Source of the DNA: Pseudomonadota bacterium
GTDB lineage: Bacteria > Pseudomonadota > Gammaproteobacteria > Burkholderiales > Burkholderiaceae_D
Reading direction: 5' to 3'
DNA length: 49,639 bases
Assembly: GCA_030272785.1 (NCBI GenBank)
Contig: JARXKM010000006.1
Span: forward strand, 1 to 49,639
Both the position numbers and the translations under genes were made by a program. Positions 36,001-43,492 of this stretch are shown piece by piece; the first letter of the stretch is position 1; every line of letters begins with the position of its first letter. The notes under the pieces are model-generated. The model did no database searches, was not told the DNA's origin, and worked only from the letters and a program-made list of their open reading frames with translations.

Positions 36001-36101
36001 GACGCCACTGCCTGCCAGGCGGCGGTGTTGTCGAAATTGTCGACCAGCTGCGCGTGCGCGCTGCCGGCCGCCAGCAGCAGCGCCAGAATCGAATGCTTCA
36101 T
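33024..36101 (-). CDS. Secreted multidomain protein, candidate new glycoside hydrolase
   Basis: 1025 residues. Sec signal peptide MKHSILALLLAAGSAHA. Residues about 18-170 form a beta-sandwich like carbohydrate-binding modules (start LVDNFDNTAAWQ, end GAVYFDQLSV). Residues about 190-290 resemble an F5/8-type C (discoidin) module (LTVDFGRPREFGGLLLHW). A beta-rich linker domain follows, and from about 560 to 940 a helical part with TRSYARSWIRDGAMMSEAM, MHSYWDDFWGLRG and LAWNDYTPYELRN looks like an (alpha/alpha)6 barrel of the GH15/GH63/GH94 type, with several acidic residues in position for catalysis. I cannot assign it to a known family. It lies between ABC permease and GH1 genes, overlapping both as ATGA, so it works on the transported sugar in the periplasm. 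Confidence 0.75.
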   Translation of the reverse strand: MKHSILALLLAAGSAHAQLVDNFDNTAAWQAVASDGVRASLHGVPGHEGQAMRLDYDFGGAAGYAAARRTLPLDFGDDYEISFWLRADAPLNNLEFKLVDASGDNVWWVNRPNFVISRQWQLVTFKKRHVSFAWGPAKDHTLRHTEKVELVVSAGRDGGRGAVYFDQLSVRPVGAMGAPPAPVLSASSNQPPANLLDAGNAGWTSGAGGEQQLTVDFGRPREFGGLLLHWGLAATRYDIDFSDDGRTWRTVRRVVDGNGGDDPILLGEAETRFLRVAMHAGAASYRLDRLEIKGLDFGASSNAFFQALAKTAAPGSYPRGMSGQQNYWTVLGVDGGHETGLLSEDGALEVARGGFSVEPFVIDGGKRTSWADVKVSQSLRERYLPIPSVTWQARAWTLRTTAFARGTPDRSGLVAQYELTNTTSGPLALRLVLAVRPFQVNPPMQFLNTPPGVSPIHDMAWDGAAFAVNGKRRVFAVRAPDAAGVSSFDAGGDGWNATAVHDDTGFAAGALAYDIKLAPHAVAHVGLAIPLTGEAQVPPDLQAAQDQVAAEWRRRLNRVALDVPPAGQAIVDTVRSSLAHMLMTRDGPMLMPGTRSYARSWIRDGAMMSEAMLRLGSDSVARDYLNWFAPHQFADGKVPCCVDKRGADPVPENDSQGEFIFLNAQLWKYTHDRALLEAMWPRVQSAAAYMEAQRQSERGAANRAAPNLALFGLLPASISHEGYSAKPMHSYWDDFWGLRGYRDAALMAGALGKAAEAAALSAQGEQFEQELFASLRRSAAEHKVGYLPGAAELGDFDATSTTIALSPGGLQERLPQDLLAGTFEHYWQQFVTRRDGKLAWNDYTPYELRNVAAFVRLGWRERAHELLDFFLRDRRPLAWNQWAEVVGRDAREPRFVGDMPHGWISSDYIRSALDLFAYEREADHALVLGAGVPRGWLAGGGVRVRDLRTPYGKLGYSMREQGGALRIEIAAGQAMPPGGLVIRAFDVPGRATINGRGAPWSAGELRIRALPASILIEQPTNKARP

Positions 36102-36931
36102 CCTTTGACGCTTCCCATCAACAGACCCTGGATGTAATAGCGCTGCATCGCCAGGAACAGCAGCAGCACCGGAAAGATGGTCAGCACCGAGCCGGCCATC
36201 ATCATTTCGTTGTCCTGCACGTGCTCGTTGAGCAGCAGCGCCAGGGCCACCGGCAAGGTGTACAGGTCCTTGTCGGTGAGGACGATCAGCGGCCACATGA
36301 AGTCGTTCCAGCTGGCGAGGAAGCTGAAGATCGACAGCGTCACCAGGATCGGCGTGAGCAGCGGCAGCACGATCGAGCGGAAGATGCGGAACTCGCTGGC
36401 GCCGTCGAGGCGCGCCGCCTCGAGCAGCGCATCGGGGATCGTCAGCGCGTACTGGCGCACCAGGAAGATGCCGAAGATGCTGGCGGCGGCCGGCACCAGC
36501 ACGCCGAAATAGGTGTTCACCATGCCCATCTGCTTGAGGATCAGGAACAGCGGCAGCATCGCCACCTGGCCGGGGATCACCAGCGCGCCGAGCAGCAGCT
36601 TGAAGACGCGCTCGCGGCCGCGAAAAAGCAGTTTGGCGAAGGCGTAGCCAGCGCCGACGTTGAACGTCAGCGACAGCAGCGTCGCCGCCACCGCCAGTAG
36701 CACGCTGTTGGTGAAGTAGCGGCCGATGCCGGCCTGCGCGAACAGCGCGTGGTAGTTGGCCAGGGTCGGATGCGCCGGCAGCAGCGGCGGCGGAAAATGG
36801 CTCGCTTCACCGGGCGACATGAACGAGACCGACAGCATCCACGCCAGCGGGAAAATGGTCAGCGCGGCGCACAGCAGCAGCAAGAGGTTGACGCCGGTGC
36901 GCCGGGCGCCGGTTCGGTGTCGCAGCTTCAT
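36098..36931 (-). CDS. Sugar ABC transporter permease, MalG-type
   Basis: 277 residues, six helices. The coupling EAA loop is EAARLDGASEFRIFRSIVLP, and the N-terminal LLLLLCAALTIFPLAWMLSVSF and C-terminal MQRYYIQGLLMGSVKG are typical of carbohydrate uptake (CUT1) MalG/UgpE permeases. It pairs with the MalF-type permease encoded just before it. Start at 36931 is chosen because its ATG overlaps that permease's stop as ATGA; an in-frame ATG at 37036 is rejected. Confidence 0.92.
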   Translation of the reverse strand: MKLRHRTGARRTGVNLLLLLCAALTIFPLAWMLSVSFMSPGEASHFPPPLLPAHPTLANYHALFAQAGIGRYFTNSVLLAVAATLLSLTFNVGAGYAFAKLLFRGRERVFKLLLGALVIPGQVAMLPLFLILKQMGMVNTYFGVLVPAAASIFGIFLVRQYALTIPDALLEAARLDGASEFRIFRSIVLPLLTPILVTLSIFSFLASWNDFMWPLIVLTDKDLYTLPVALALLLNEHVQDNEMMMAGSVLTIFPVLLLFLAMQRYYIQGLLMGSVKG

Positions 36932-37806
36932 TCTTCCAATCCCCTTCCGGCGACACGCATTTGCAGCAGCGTGACCGCGAACATCAATACGAACAGCACG
37001 AAGGCGACCGCGGTGGCGCTGCCCAGGTTCCACCATTTGAAGCCCTGTTCATACATCAGGTACAACACGCTGACGGTGCTTTGCAGCGGGCCGCCCTGGG
37101 TCATCACGTAGGGCTCGGCGAACAGCTGGAAGTAGCCGGCCATGGTGAGGATGCTGACCATGAACATGGTCGGCGCCAGCGCCGGCAGTGTGATGTGGCG
37201 CAGCAGCGCCCAGCTGCCGGCGCCGTCCAGCTCCGCCGCTTCGTACAGGTCGGCCGGGATGCTTTGCAGGCCGGCCAGGAAGATGATCATGTTGTAGCCG
37301 AAGTTCTTCCAGACGGCGAAGAAGATAATCGCCGGCATGGCCAGGCGCGGATCGCCCAGCCAGTCGGCCGGCGCGAAGCCGATGGCGTCGAGCGCGTAGT
37401 TGATGAAGCCGTAGCGGGTGTGATACAGGTAGCGCCAGATCACCGCCACCGCGACCATTGAGGTGACCACCGGGGCGAAGAAGGCGGTGCGAAACAGCGG
37501 CTTGAAAAACGCCAGTTTGGAGTTCAGCAGCAGCGCGGCGCCGAGCGAGGCGGCGATCGACAGCGGCACGCCGGCGATGACGAAGAACAGCGTGTTGCCG
37601 AGCGCTTTCCAGAACAGCGGCGTGTGCATCAGCTCGACGTAGTTGTCGATGCCGACGAAGCGCAGGTTCTTGATGCTGGCCAGCGCGTACAGGTCGAAGT
37701 CGGTCAGGCTCATGGCCAGGGCGGCCAGCACCGGCAGGAAGAAGAAGACGAAGATCACCAGCAGCGAGGGCGCTACCAGGAACCATGCGGCACGTTCGGT
37801 TTTCAT
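36928..37806 (-). CDS. Sugar ABC transporter permease, MalF-type
   Basis: 292 residues, six helices, with APSLLVIFVFFFLPVLAALAM at the N terminus and the EAA loop EAAELDGAGSWALLRHITLP. It belongs to CUT1 permeases of oligosaccharide and glycerol-phosphate importers. It is joined by ATGA overlaps to the binding-protein gene before it and the MalG-type gene after it. The ATPase for this importer is most likely the one encoded at 48548 on the other side of the divergent promoters. Confidence 0.92.
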   Translation of the reverse strand: MKTERAAWFLVAPSLLVIFVFFFLPVLAALAMSLTDFDLYALASIKNLRFVGIDNYVELMHTPLFWKALGNTLFFVIAGVPLSIAASLGAALLLNSKLAFFKPLFRTAFFAPVVTSMVAVAVIWRYLYHTRYGFINYALDAIGFAPADWLGDPRLAMPAIIFFAVWKNFGYNMIIFLAGLQSIPADLYEAAELDGAGSWALLRHITLPALAPTMFMVSILTMAGYFQLFAEPYVMTQGGPLQSTVSVLYLMYEQGFKWWNLGSATAVAFVLFVLMFAVTLLQMRVAGRGLEE

Positions 37807-39086
37807 TTGGCGCCTTCACGTTGCAGCATCCAGCGCCGCTTTTCGAGGATGCGGTCGGCGCGCGCATCGAGTTCCGTCACGGCCTGGTCGACCGTCACTT
37901 CGCCGGCCACCAGCGATTCGGTCACCAGGCGCATTTCGGTGGCGATGCGCTGCCATTCGGGCACCTTGGGCGGCGACTTGGCGCGTTCGAGCTGGTCGCG
38001 AAAGGCCGCCGCATGGACGTCGCTGGCCAGCGCGGTGCCGTCCCAGCCGCTGCGCCGCGGCGGCAGATTGCCGGTCAGCTCAAAAAAGCGGCGCTGCACT
38101 TCCGGCTGCGACAGATATTCGATCAGCTGCCATGCTTCTTGCTGGTGCTTCGACGCCTTGAACACGACCAGGCTGGAACCGCCGGCGACCGAGGCGCCAG
38201 GTCCGTTCGGGCCGGGCATCGGCGCGGTGGTCCAGCTCTGCTGCAGCCCGGCCGGCAGGCGGCGCTTGAATTCACCGATGTTCCAAGGTCCCGAAATGTA
38301 GAACGAAAAATAGCCGCGGCCGAATTCGTCCCACACATTGGAGATCTGAGTGTTAGACAGCGCGGGCGCCCACTTGTTGCGGAACATATCGAGGTAATAC
38401 GTCAGGGTGCGGCGAAATTCGACACTGCGAAAGTTCCCATAGCGGCCGCCGTCGCGCAGCAGTTCCTCGTTCTGCTGCAGCGCGAGCACCAGCAGCGGTT
38501 CGAATTCGTTGATCGGCAAGAGCACGCCGAAGCGGTCGGGCGCGCGCAGCTTGAGCGCGGCGAGCATCTGGTTCCATTCGGCCCAGGTCTGCGGCGGCTT
38601 GGCGAAACCGGCGGCGGCCAGCAGATCCTTGCGGTAGAACAGCAGCCGCGTGTCGACGTACCAGGGCACGCCGTACAGGGTCGAACCGATGCGGTTCGAT
38701 TCCCAGATGCCGTCAAAATAGTCCGACCGCTCGATGCGTCGCGAGGCGGCCACGCGCGCGTCCAGCGGCACCAGCGCGCCGAGCGCGGCGAACTGCGGCA
38801 CCCAGGTGTTACCCAACTGGCACAGGTCGGGGGTGACGTCGCCGGCGAAGGCGGTGAGCAGCTTTTCCTGCGCCGACAGCCATGGCGACTGCTGGATGTC
38901 GACGCGGATGCCGGGATGGGCGCGCTCGAACGCCGGCAGCAGTTCCTTGACCACTTCGCCCTCGCGCCCCATGGCCCAGAAATGCAGCACCACCGGTTCG
39001 TTGCGATGCGGGCTGCAGGCGGCGAGCAGCGCGAACAGCGCGATTGTCGCAACGGCGCAAGTGAGGCGTGGCCAGCGCAGTCTCAT
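37803..39086 (-). CDS. Sugar ABC transporter substrate-binding lipoprotein
   Basis: 427 residues, family 1 extracellular solute-binding protein. Lipobox LAAC (C24) after the signal helix; then VVLHFWAMGREGEVVKELL and the hinge strands of the MalE/UgpB fold; WNIGEFKRRLPAG and SSLVVFKASKHQQEAWQLI are conserved blocks of CUT1 binding proteins. It captures the oligosaccharide in the periplasm. Overlaps the GH144 gene before it and the permease gene after it as ATGA, so it is made together with the enzyme that cuts the polymer. Confidence 0.92.
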   Translation of the reverse strand: MRLRWPRLTCAVATIALFALLAACSPHRNEPVVLHFWAMGREGEVVKELLPAFERAHPGIRVDIQQSPWLSAQEKLLTAFAGDVTPDLCQLGNTWVPQFAALGALVPLDARVAASRRIERSDYFDGIWESNRIGSTLYGVPWYVDTRLLFYRKDLLAAAGFAKPPQTWAEWNQMLAALKLRAPDRFGVLLPINEFEPLLVLALQQNEELLRDGGRYGNFRSVEFRRTLTYYLDMFRNKWAPALSNTQISNVWDEFGRGYFSFYISGPWNIGEFKRRLPAGLQQSWTTAPMPGPNGPGASVAGGSSLVVFKASKHQQEAWQLIEYLSQPEVQRRFFELTGNLPPRRSGWDGTALASDVHAAAFRDQLERAKSPPKVPEWQRIATEMRLVTESLVAGEVTVDQAVTELDARADRILEKRRWMLQREGAK

Positions 39087-40507
39087 CGCGCGCCGTCCAG
39101 CCAGCCGCCGCGGAAGCCCGCCTTCAGCAGCCCGGCCTTGAGGTAGGGATTCTTGCGCATGGTGCGCCAGACCATGTCGTCGCGATAGTTCTCGATCATC
39201 GCCAGGATCGGCCCCTGGTCGATGCCGAGGTAGTCGGTGTCGACCCAGCCGAAGCCGGCGACGCGGCGGCCGTTGGCCAGCTTGGTATCGAAGTCGAAGG
39301 TCGGGTTGAAGGCGTCGAGAAAGCCGTACTGGCCGTAGATCTGGTCACCGTAGCGGTTGCGCATGTCGACGATGGCGGCGATCGAAATCTCCGGCGCGAA
39401 TGCAATCGAGGCGGCGGCGCCGGTCGGCGCGATGGTGCAGTCGTCATAGGTGGCGGCGCCGCCCATGCCGCGCCCGGCGTAGCTGTAGAACTTGCGCTGG
39501 ATGGCGCCGTCGGCGATCACGGTGTCGGCCGGGCCGTCGCTGGCGGTGACGCCCCACATGTTCTGGCCGTAGCCTTTGCAGGCCATCGGATTGGCGACCG
39601 CGTAGGCTTGCTGGGCGTAGCTGGCGCGGCGGCTGTTTTCGAAGTAGTCGATGCCGCGCCCCTTCATGTACTTGTCCTGGATCTTGCGGGTGTCGATCCA
39701 GACCTGCGAATACTGGTGGCCGAAATGCGGCGCGAAGGCCAGATACTCCTGGCCGTACTGCTTGCCCCAGGTCTTGTCGTAATGTTCGGTCCAGGCGGCC
39801 CAGGCATCGGTGCCGACGGCGTGGGTCGGCGAGCCGAGCGCCAGCACGTAGACCAGCATCGCTTCGCTGTAGCCGCGCCAGTCGTAAGGCAGCATGCCGT
39901 GTTCGGGATTCCAGCCGTGGCTGATGGCCGGGCCGTGGTTCTGCGCCCAGCGCCAGTCGACGCGGCGGTAAATGTCGTCGGCCAGGCGGCGGATCTCGCG
40001 CTCGTCGGCGTCGGCGCCGTCAAAGTAGGATTGGACGTACAGCACGCCGCCCAGCAGCAGCGCGGTGTCGACCGTCGACAGTTCGGAATTCGAACTGCGC
40101 GCGCCGGTCTTCATGTCGAGGAAATGGTAGAAGAAGCCTTTGTAGCCGCTCATGCCCTGCGCGGCCTTGCCCTGCGGCGCGTTGCGAAAGAAGCGCAGCG
40201 TGGTCAGCACGCGTGCGCGGGCGGCGGCGCGCGTCACGTAGCCGCGCTCGACGCCGATCGGATAGGCGGTCAGGCCGAAGCCGACCGCGGCGATGCTGGA
40301 AAACGACGGTGTCGGAAAGCGGTCGGGCACCAGGCCGTTGGCCGGATTGGCGGTGTCCCAGAAAAACTTAAACGTCCTCTCGGAGAGGTCGTTGAGATAG
40401 GGCGCGGCCTGGTCGATATGGACCGGCGGCTGGGCGGGGACCGGCACGGTCTGGGCAATGGCGCAGCCGCACGCAAGGGCGGCCAGCGGAATCAGGCGTC
40501 GCAACAT
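39083..40507 (-). CDS. Exported GH144 endo-beta-1,2-glucanase-like enzyme
   Basis: 474 residues. Sec signal peptide MLRRLIPLAALACGCAIAQ, so periplasmic or secreted; then one (alpha/alpha)6 domain of the GH144/PF10091 group with YPIGVERG, GYKGFFYHFLDM, ELSTVDTALL (E142), DYFENSRRA and WGVTASDGP. Characterised GH144 enzymes cut beta-1,2-glucan into sophoro-oligosaccharides. Start at ATG 40507 gives a clean signal peptide; a GTG eight codons earlier (40531) is an alternative, and neither has a strong ribosome site. The last four bases overlap the binding-protein start. A hairpin lies between it and the receptor gene. Confidence 0.85.
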   Translation of the reverse strand: MLRRLIPLAALACGCAIAQTVPVPAQPPVHIDQAAPYLNDLSERTFKFFWDTANPANGLVPDRFPTPSFSSIAAVGFGLTAYPIGVERGYVTRAAARARVLTTLRFFRNAPQGKAAQGMSGYKGFFYHFLDMKTGARSSNSELSTVDTALLLGGVLYVQSYFDGADADEREIRRLADDIYRRVDWRWAQNHGPAISHGWNPEHGMLPYDWRGYSEAMLVYVLALGSPTHAVGTDAWAAWTEHYDKTWGKQYGQEYLAFAPHFGHQYSQVWIDTRKIQDKYMKGRGIDYFENSRRASYAQQAYAVANPMACKGYGQNMWGVTASDGPADTVIADGAIQRKFYSYAGRGMGGAATYDDCTIAPTGAAASIAFAPEISIAAIVDMRNRYGDQIYGQYGFLDAFNPTFDFDTKLANGRRVAGFGWVDTDYLGIDQGPILAMIENYRDDMVWRTMRKNPYLKAGLLKAGFRGGWLDGAR

Positions 40508-40542
40508 GATAGGTAATCCAATGTGAAGCACACGTTGAAGAA

Positions 40543-40577
40543 CAGCCGGCGACGGCTCGATCGATTGCCGCCGGCTG
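40543..40577 (-). terminator. Hairpin between receptor and GH144 genes (attenuator-like)
   Basis: CAGCCGGCG (40543-40551) pairs with CGCCGGCTG (40569-40577), a 9-bp GC-rich stem; the 17-base loop could extend it. On the minus strand it is followed by TTCTTC rather than a full T run. It begins 11 bases after the receptor stop codon, so it may end part of the transcripts and keep expression of receptor and downstream genes unequal, or protect the receptor message. Confidence 0.45.
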
Positions 40578-40588
40578 CGGTGAGACGC

Positions 40589-43456
40589 TTAGAACGTGTA
40601 GCGCGCGCTCAGCTTGACGGTGCGCATAGGACCGGCCACGCCGCCCGCCACACCGAGGTTGGTATTGTCGCCGCCGAGGCGGTTGCCCGGCGTGGCGGGT
40701 CCGCCGCCCCACGAATCGTAGCCGCCGTAGTTGACGGTGTTAAACAGGTTGAGGATATCCATGCGCAGGCCGATCTTGCCGAAGCCGACGCCGATATCCT
40801 TCGACATCGCCAGGTCGACTTCGCGGAACGAGCCGCCGTCGCCTTTTTGCGAGACGCAGGCGCTAAAGCCTTTCGAGCAGTCGGTGATACGGTACGGCAG
40901 GCCCGAACCGAGGGTCACTTTCGACGACAGCATGATCCCGTATGGCAGCACGCGGTCGGTCAGGCCCGACACCACCAGGCGATGGCGTTCGACGTTGGTC
41001 GACGGATTCCAGCCCGAGGTGGAGCGGCCGTAGGTCCAGTTGAAGATGTCGTTGGTCCATTCCTTGTTGGTGGTCTGGCCGTCCGACAGCGTGTAGGTGG
41101 CGGCCAGGCCCCAGCCCGAAGCGACGGTGTACGGCTTGTCGCCTTTCAGGTAGACCGATTCGGTCTTGGCCTGGCTGATGAAGTCGCCCAGGATCAAGGT
41201 GCCGAAGCCGGGCACCGAGCCCCACAGCGGATCGATCGGGCTCTGGGTGCCCCAGCCGCCTTGCGGATCGCGGTTACCGCCGAACCAGTTGAACTGGTTA
41301 TGGCTGCGCGAATTGGTGTAGCCGATTTCGGTGTTCCAGGCACCGACGCCCTGGCGCAGGCCGAGGCTGAACTGGTCGGTGTACGGCTGCTTGTGGTCGC
41401 TGCGGATCATCCAGATCTCGCCGCCCGGCTGCACGTTGTGCTGCAGTTCGTCGAGCGCGCTGTTGGCGATGGTGCGGTCGTAGGCACGGCCGGCACCGCC
41501 GAAGACGACGGTGTTGCGGTCGCCATTGACGTCATACGAGAAGCCGACGCGCGGCTGGTATGCCTTCTTGAACGATTGGCGGTTCGAGCCGGTGCTGATG
41601 TAGTCGCCGATGATCACGCCGCCCTTGGCCAGCGACTGCGCGTAGGTCTGCCCTTTCGGCGCGCCGTCGCGCGGGTCCTGCGCACCGAAGATCGCCACCC
41701 GGTCGGCCGGCGTGACGTAACTGTCGTTGAGCATGTTGGTCTCGTAGTCCCAGCGCAGGCCGACGTTCAGTTCCAGCTTGGCGCTGATCTTCCAGTCGTC
41801 CTGCAGGTACAGGCCGTACTGCGTGTCCTTGTAGGCGACACCGACCGGCGCGAGCGCCTTGTCGGTCTGGATGATGGTGGCCTGGCCGGTTTTGTTGTCG
41901 ATCATCTCGCGCAGGATATCGACCGCGCGCGAGGTGCCCTGCAGGTCGAAGTCGACCTGCTTGACCTTGACGCCGCCCTTGACCGCATGGCCTTGCAGGC
42001 CGGTCCAGGTCAGGTCGTCGGCGAACGACACGCCCGATTGCTGGCGGTTCTGCGCATCCGGCGAGCCGCCGGTAAACAGCACGTCGTACACATTGTTCGC
42101 GCTATTGCTAGGCGAGACGACGTACTTGATGAACGGCGTCGACAGCTTGGCGCTTGGATTCCAGGTGAATTTCTCGTAGCCGACCCGCGCTTCATTGAGG
42201 AAGTCGCCGCGCGTCCATTCGTGCTTGATGTCGAAGCGCGTCTCGTCGTTCTTGCGATCCTTCTCGTTGCCGGGGACCGACAGCTTCATATCCTCCGGCA
42301 CCAGGTCGCTTTCGCGGCGGATGCGGGTAGACACCTCGAGGCGCTGCTCGTCGGAGATCTGGGCGTCGATCTTGGCCAGCACCAGGTCTTCCTTGAACTT
42401 GGACGTGACCGAACCGGCTTGCGCCAGCAGGCCAGGCACGATGCCGGCGTTCGGCAGCAGGTCCTGGCGCTGGGCGACAACCTGGCGCGGCGAGTTGATG
42501 TCCTTGCCTTCGTAGGCGATGAAGAAGTGGACCGCGTCCTGTTTGATCGGGCCGCCCAGGTTGAAGCCGTACTGGCTTTGCGTGTAGCTCGGGCGATCGA
42601 CGCCCTGCGCACGGTTCTTCTGCTGGAACGGGTCGTACGCGGTCATGCTCGAACCGGTCCGGTCGTAGAACGCCTCGCCATGCAGTTCGTTGGTGCCGGA
42701 CTTGGTGATGGCGGTGATCGCGGTCGAACTGACCTGGTCGAATTCGGCCTTGTAGTTCTGCGAGATGATCTTGTATTCCGCCACCGCCGATTGCGGGAAC
42801 GGGTTGCCGCGCGACGCATCGAGGCCGCTCATGCCGCCGCGCAGAATGTAGTTCTTCTGGCCGACGCCGTCGATGAAGACGTTGACGTTGTCCTGGTTCT
42901 GCGCGCCGCCCTGCAGCTTGCCGTAGCCCGAATTCGGATCGACGTCGAAGCGCACGCCCGGCGCCAGGTCGGCGAAGGAGAGGAAGTTGCGCGATACCTG
43001 CGGGGTATTTTCGATCTGCTTGCGCGACACGCTGGTGCCCACTTCCGACGTCTTGACGTCCTTGCGCTGGGCCGAACCGAGGATCACCACCTTGGCCATG
43101 TTCGGATCGGTGGCGGTGCCGCCAAGGGCCAGGTCGAGCGAAGCGGTTTCGCCGATCGCCAGGCTGACCGAGTCCGACTTCTGGCCGCCGACCTGGATCT
43201 GGTAGACGCCGGGCGCCAGGCCGGTGAGCACGTAGCTGCCGTCGGCGCCGGTGGTGGTCTTATAGGTATAGCCGTTGGCGCTGTTGATGGCGACGATCTG
43301 GGTCGACGCCTGGGCCGGCGCGCCGGCCTTGGTGATCTGCCCCTTGATCGTCGATGTGCTCAACTGGGCATATGCCGGTGCGCATGCCAGCAGCGCTGCC
43401 GCGGACAAGCCAAGCAATGCCTGGCGCAGTTCGCGGACTCCTGTTTTCATCTTCAT
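40589..43456 (-). CDS. TonB-dependent receptor with N-terminal carboxypeptidase-like domain (Oar-like)
   Basis: 955 residues. Signal peptide ends near APAYAQ; residues about 33-115 form a carboxypeptidase regulatory-like beta-sandwich (IKGQITKAGAPAQ, DGSYVLTGLAPGVYQIQVGG); the plug begins near KVVILGSAQRKDVKTSEV; the barrel ends in the outer-membrane signature VKLSARYTF with terminal Phe. Such receptors import oligosaccharides across the outer membrane in Xanthomonas, Caulobacter and similar bacteria. A good ribosome site GGAG precedes the ATG. It starts 36 bases after the LacI stop, so it is probably on the same transcript. Ligand inferred from neighbours as a beta-glucan fragment. Confidence 0.92.
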   Translation of the reverse strand: MKMKTGVRELRQALLGLSAAALLACAPAYAQLSTSTIKGQITKAGAPAQASTQIVAINSANGYTYKTTTGADGSYVLTGLAPGVYQIQVGGQKSDSVSLAIGETASLDLALGGTATDPNMAKVVILGSAQRKDVKTSEVGTSVSRKQIENTPQVSRNFLSFADLAPGVRFDVDPNSGYGKLQGGAQNQDNVNVFIDGVGQKNYILRGGMSGLDASRGNPFPQSAVAEYKIISQNYKAEFDQVSSTAITAITKSGTNELHGEAFYDRTGSSMTAYDPFQQKNRAQGVDRPSYTQSQYGFNLGGPIKQDAVHFFIAYEGKDINSPRQVVAQRQDLLPNAGIVPGLLAQAGSVTSKFKEDLVLAKIDAQISDEQRLEVSTRIRRESDLVPEDMKLSVPGNEKDRKNDETRFDIKHEWTRGDFLNEARVGYEKFTWNPSAKLSTPFIKYVVSPSNSANNVYDVLFTGGSPDAQNRQQSGVSFADDLTWTGLQGHAVKGGVKVKQVDFDLQGTSRAVDILREMIDNKTGQATIIQTDKALAPVGVAYKDTQYGLYLQDDWKISAKLELNVGLRWDYETNMLNDSYVTPADRVAIFGAQDPRDGAPKGQTYAQSLAKGGVIIGDYISTGSNRQSFKKAYQPRVGFSYDVNGDRNTVVFGGAGRAYDRTIANSALDELQHNVQPGGEIWMIRSDHKQPYTDQFSLGLRQGVGAWNTEIGYTNSRSHNQFNWFGGNRDPQGGWGTQSPIDPLWGSVPGFGTLILGDFISQAKTESVYLKGDKPYTVASGWGLAATYTLSDGQTTNKEWTNDIFNWTYGRSTSGWNPSTNVERHRLVVSGLTDRVLPYGIMLSSKVTLGSGLPYRITDCSKGFSACVSQKGDGGSFREVDLAMSKDIGVGFGKIGLRMDILNLFNTVNYGGYDSWGGGPATPGNRLGGDNTNLGVAGGVAGPMRTVKLSARYTF

Positions 43457-43492
43457 GTTGCGGTCTCCTGTCTGTGTTGGATTTCTATTTTT

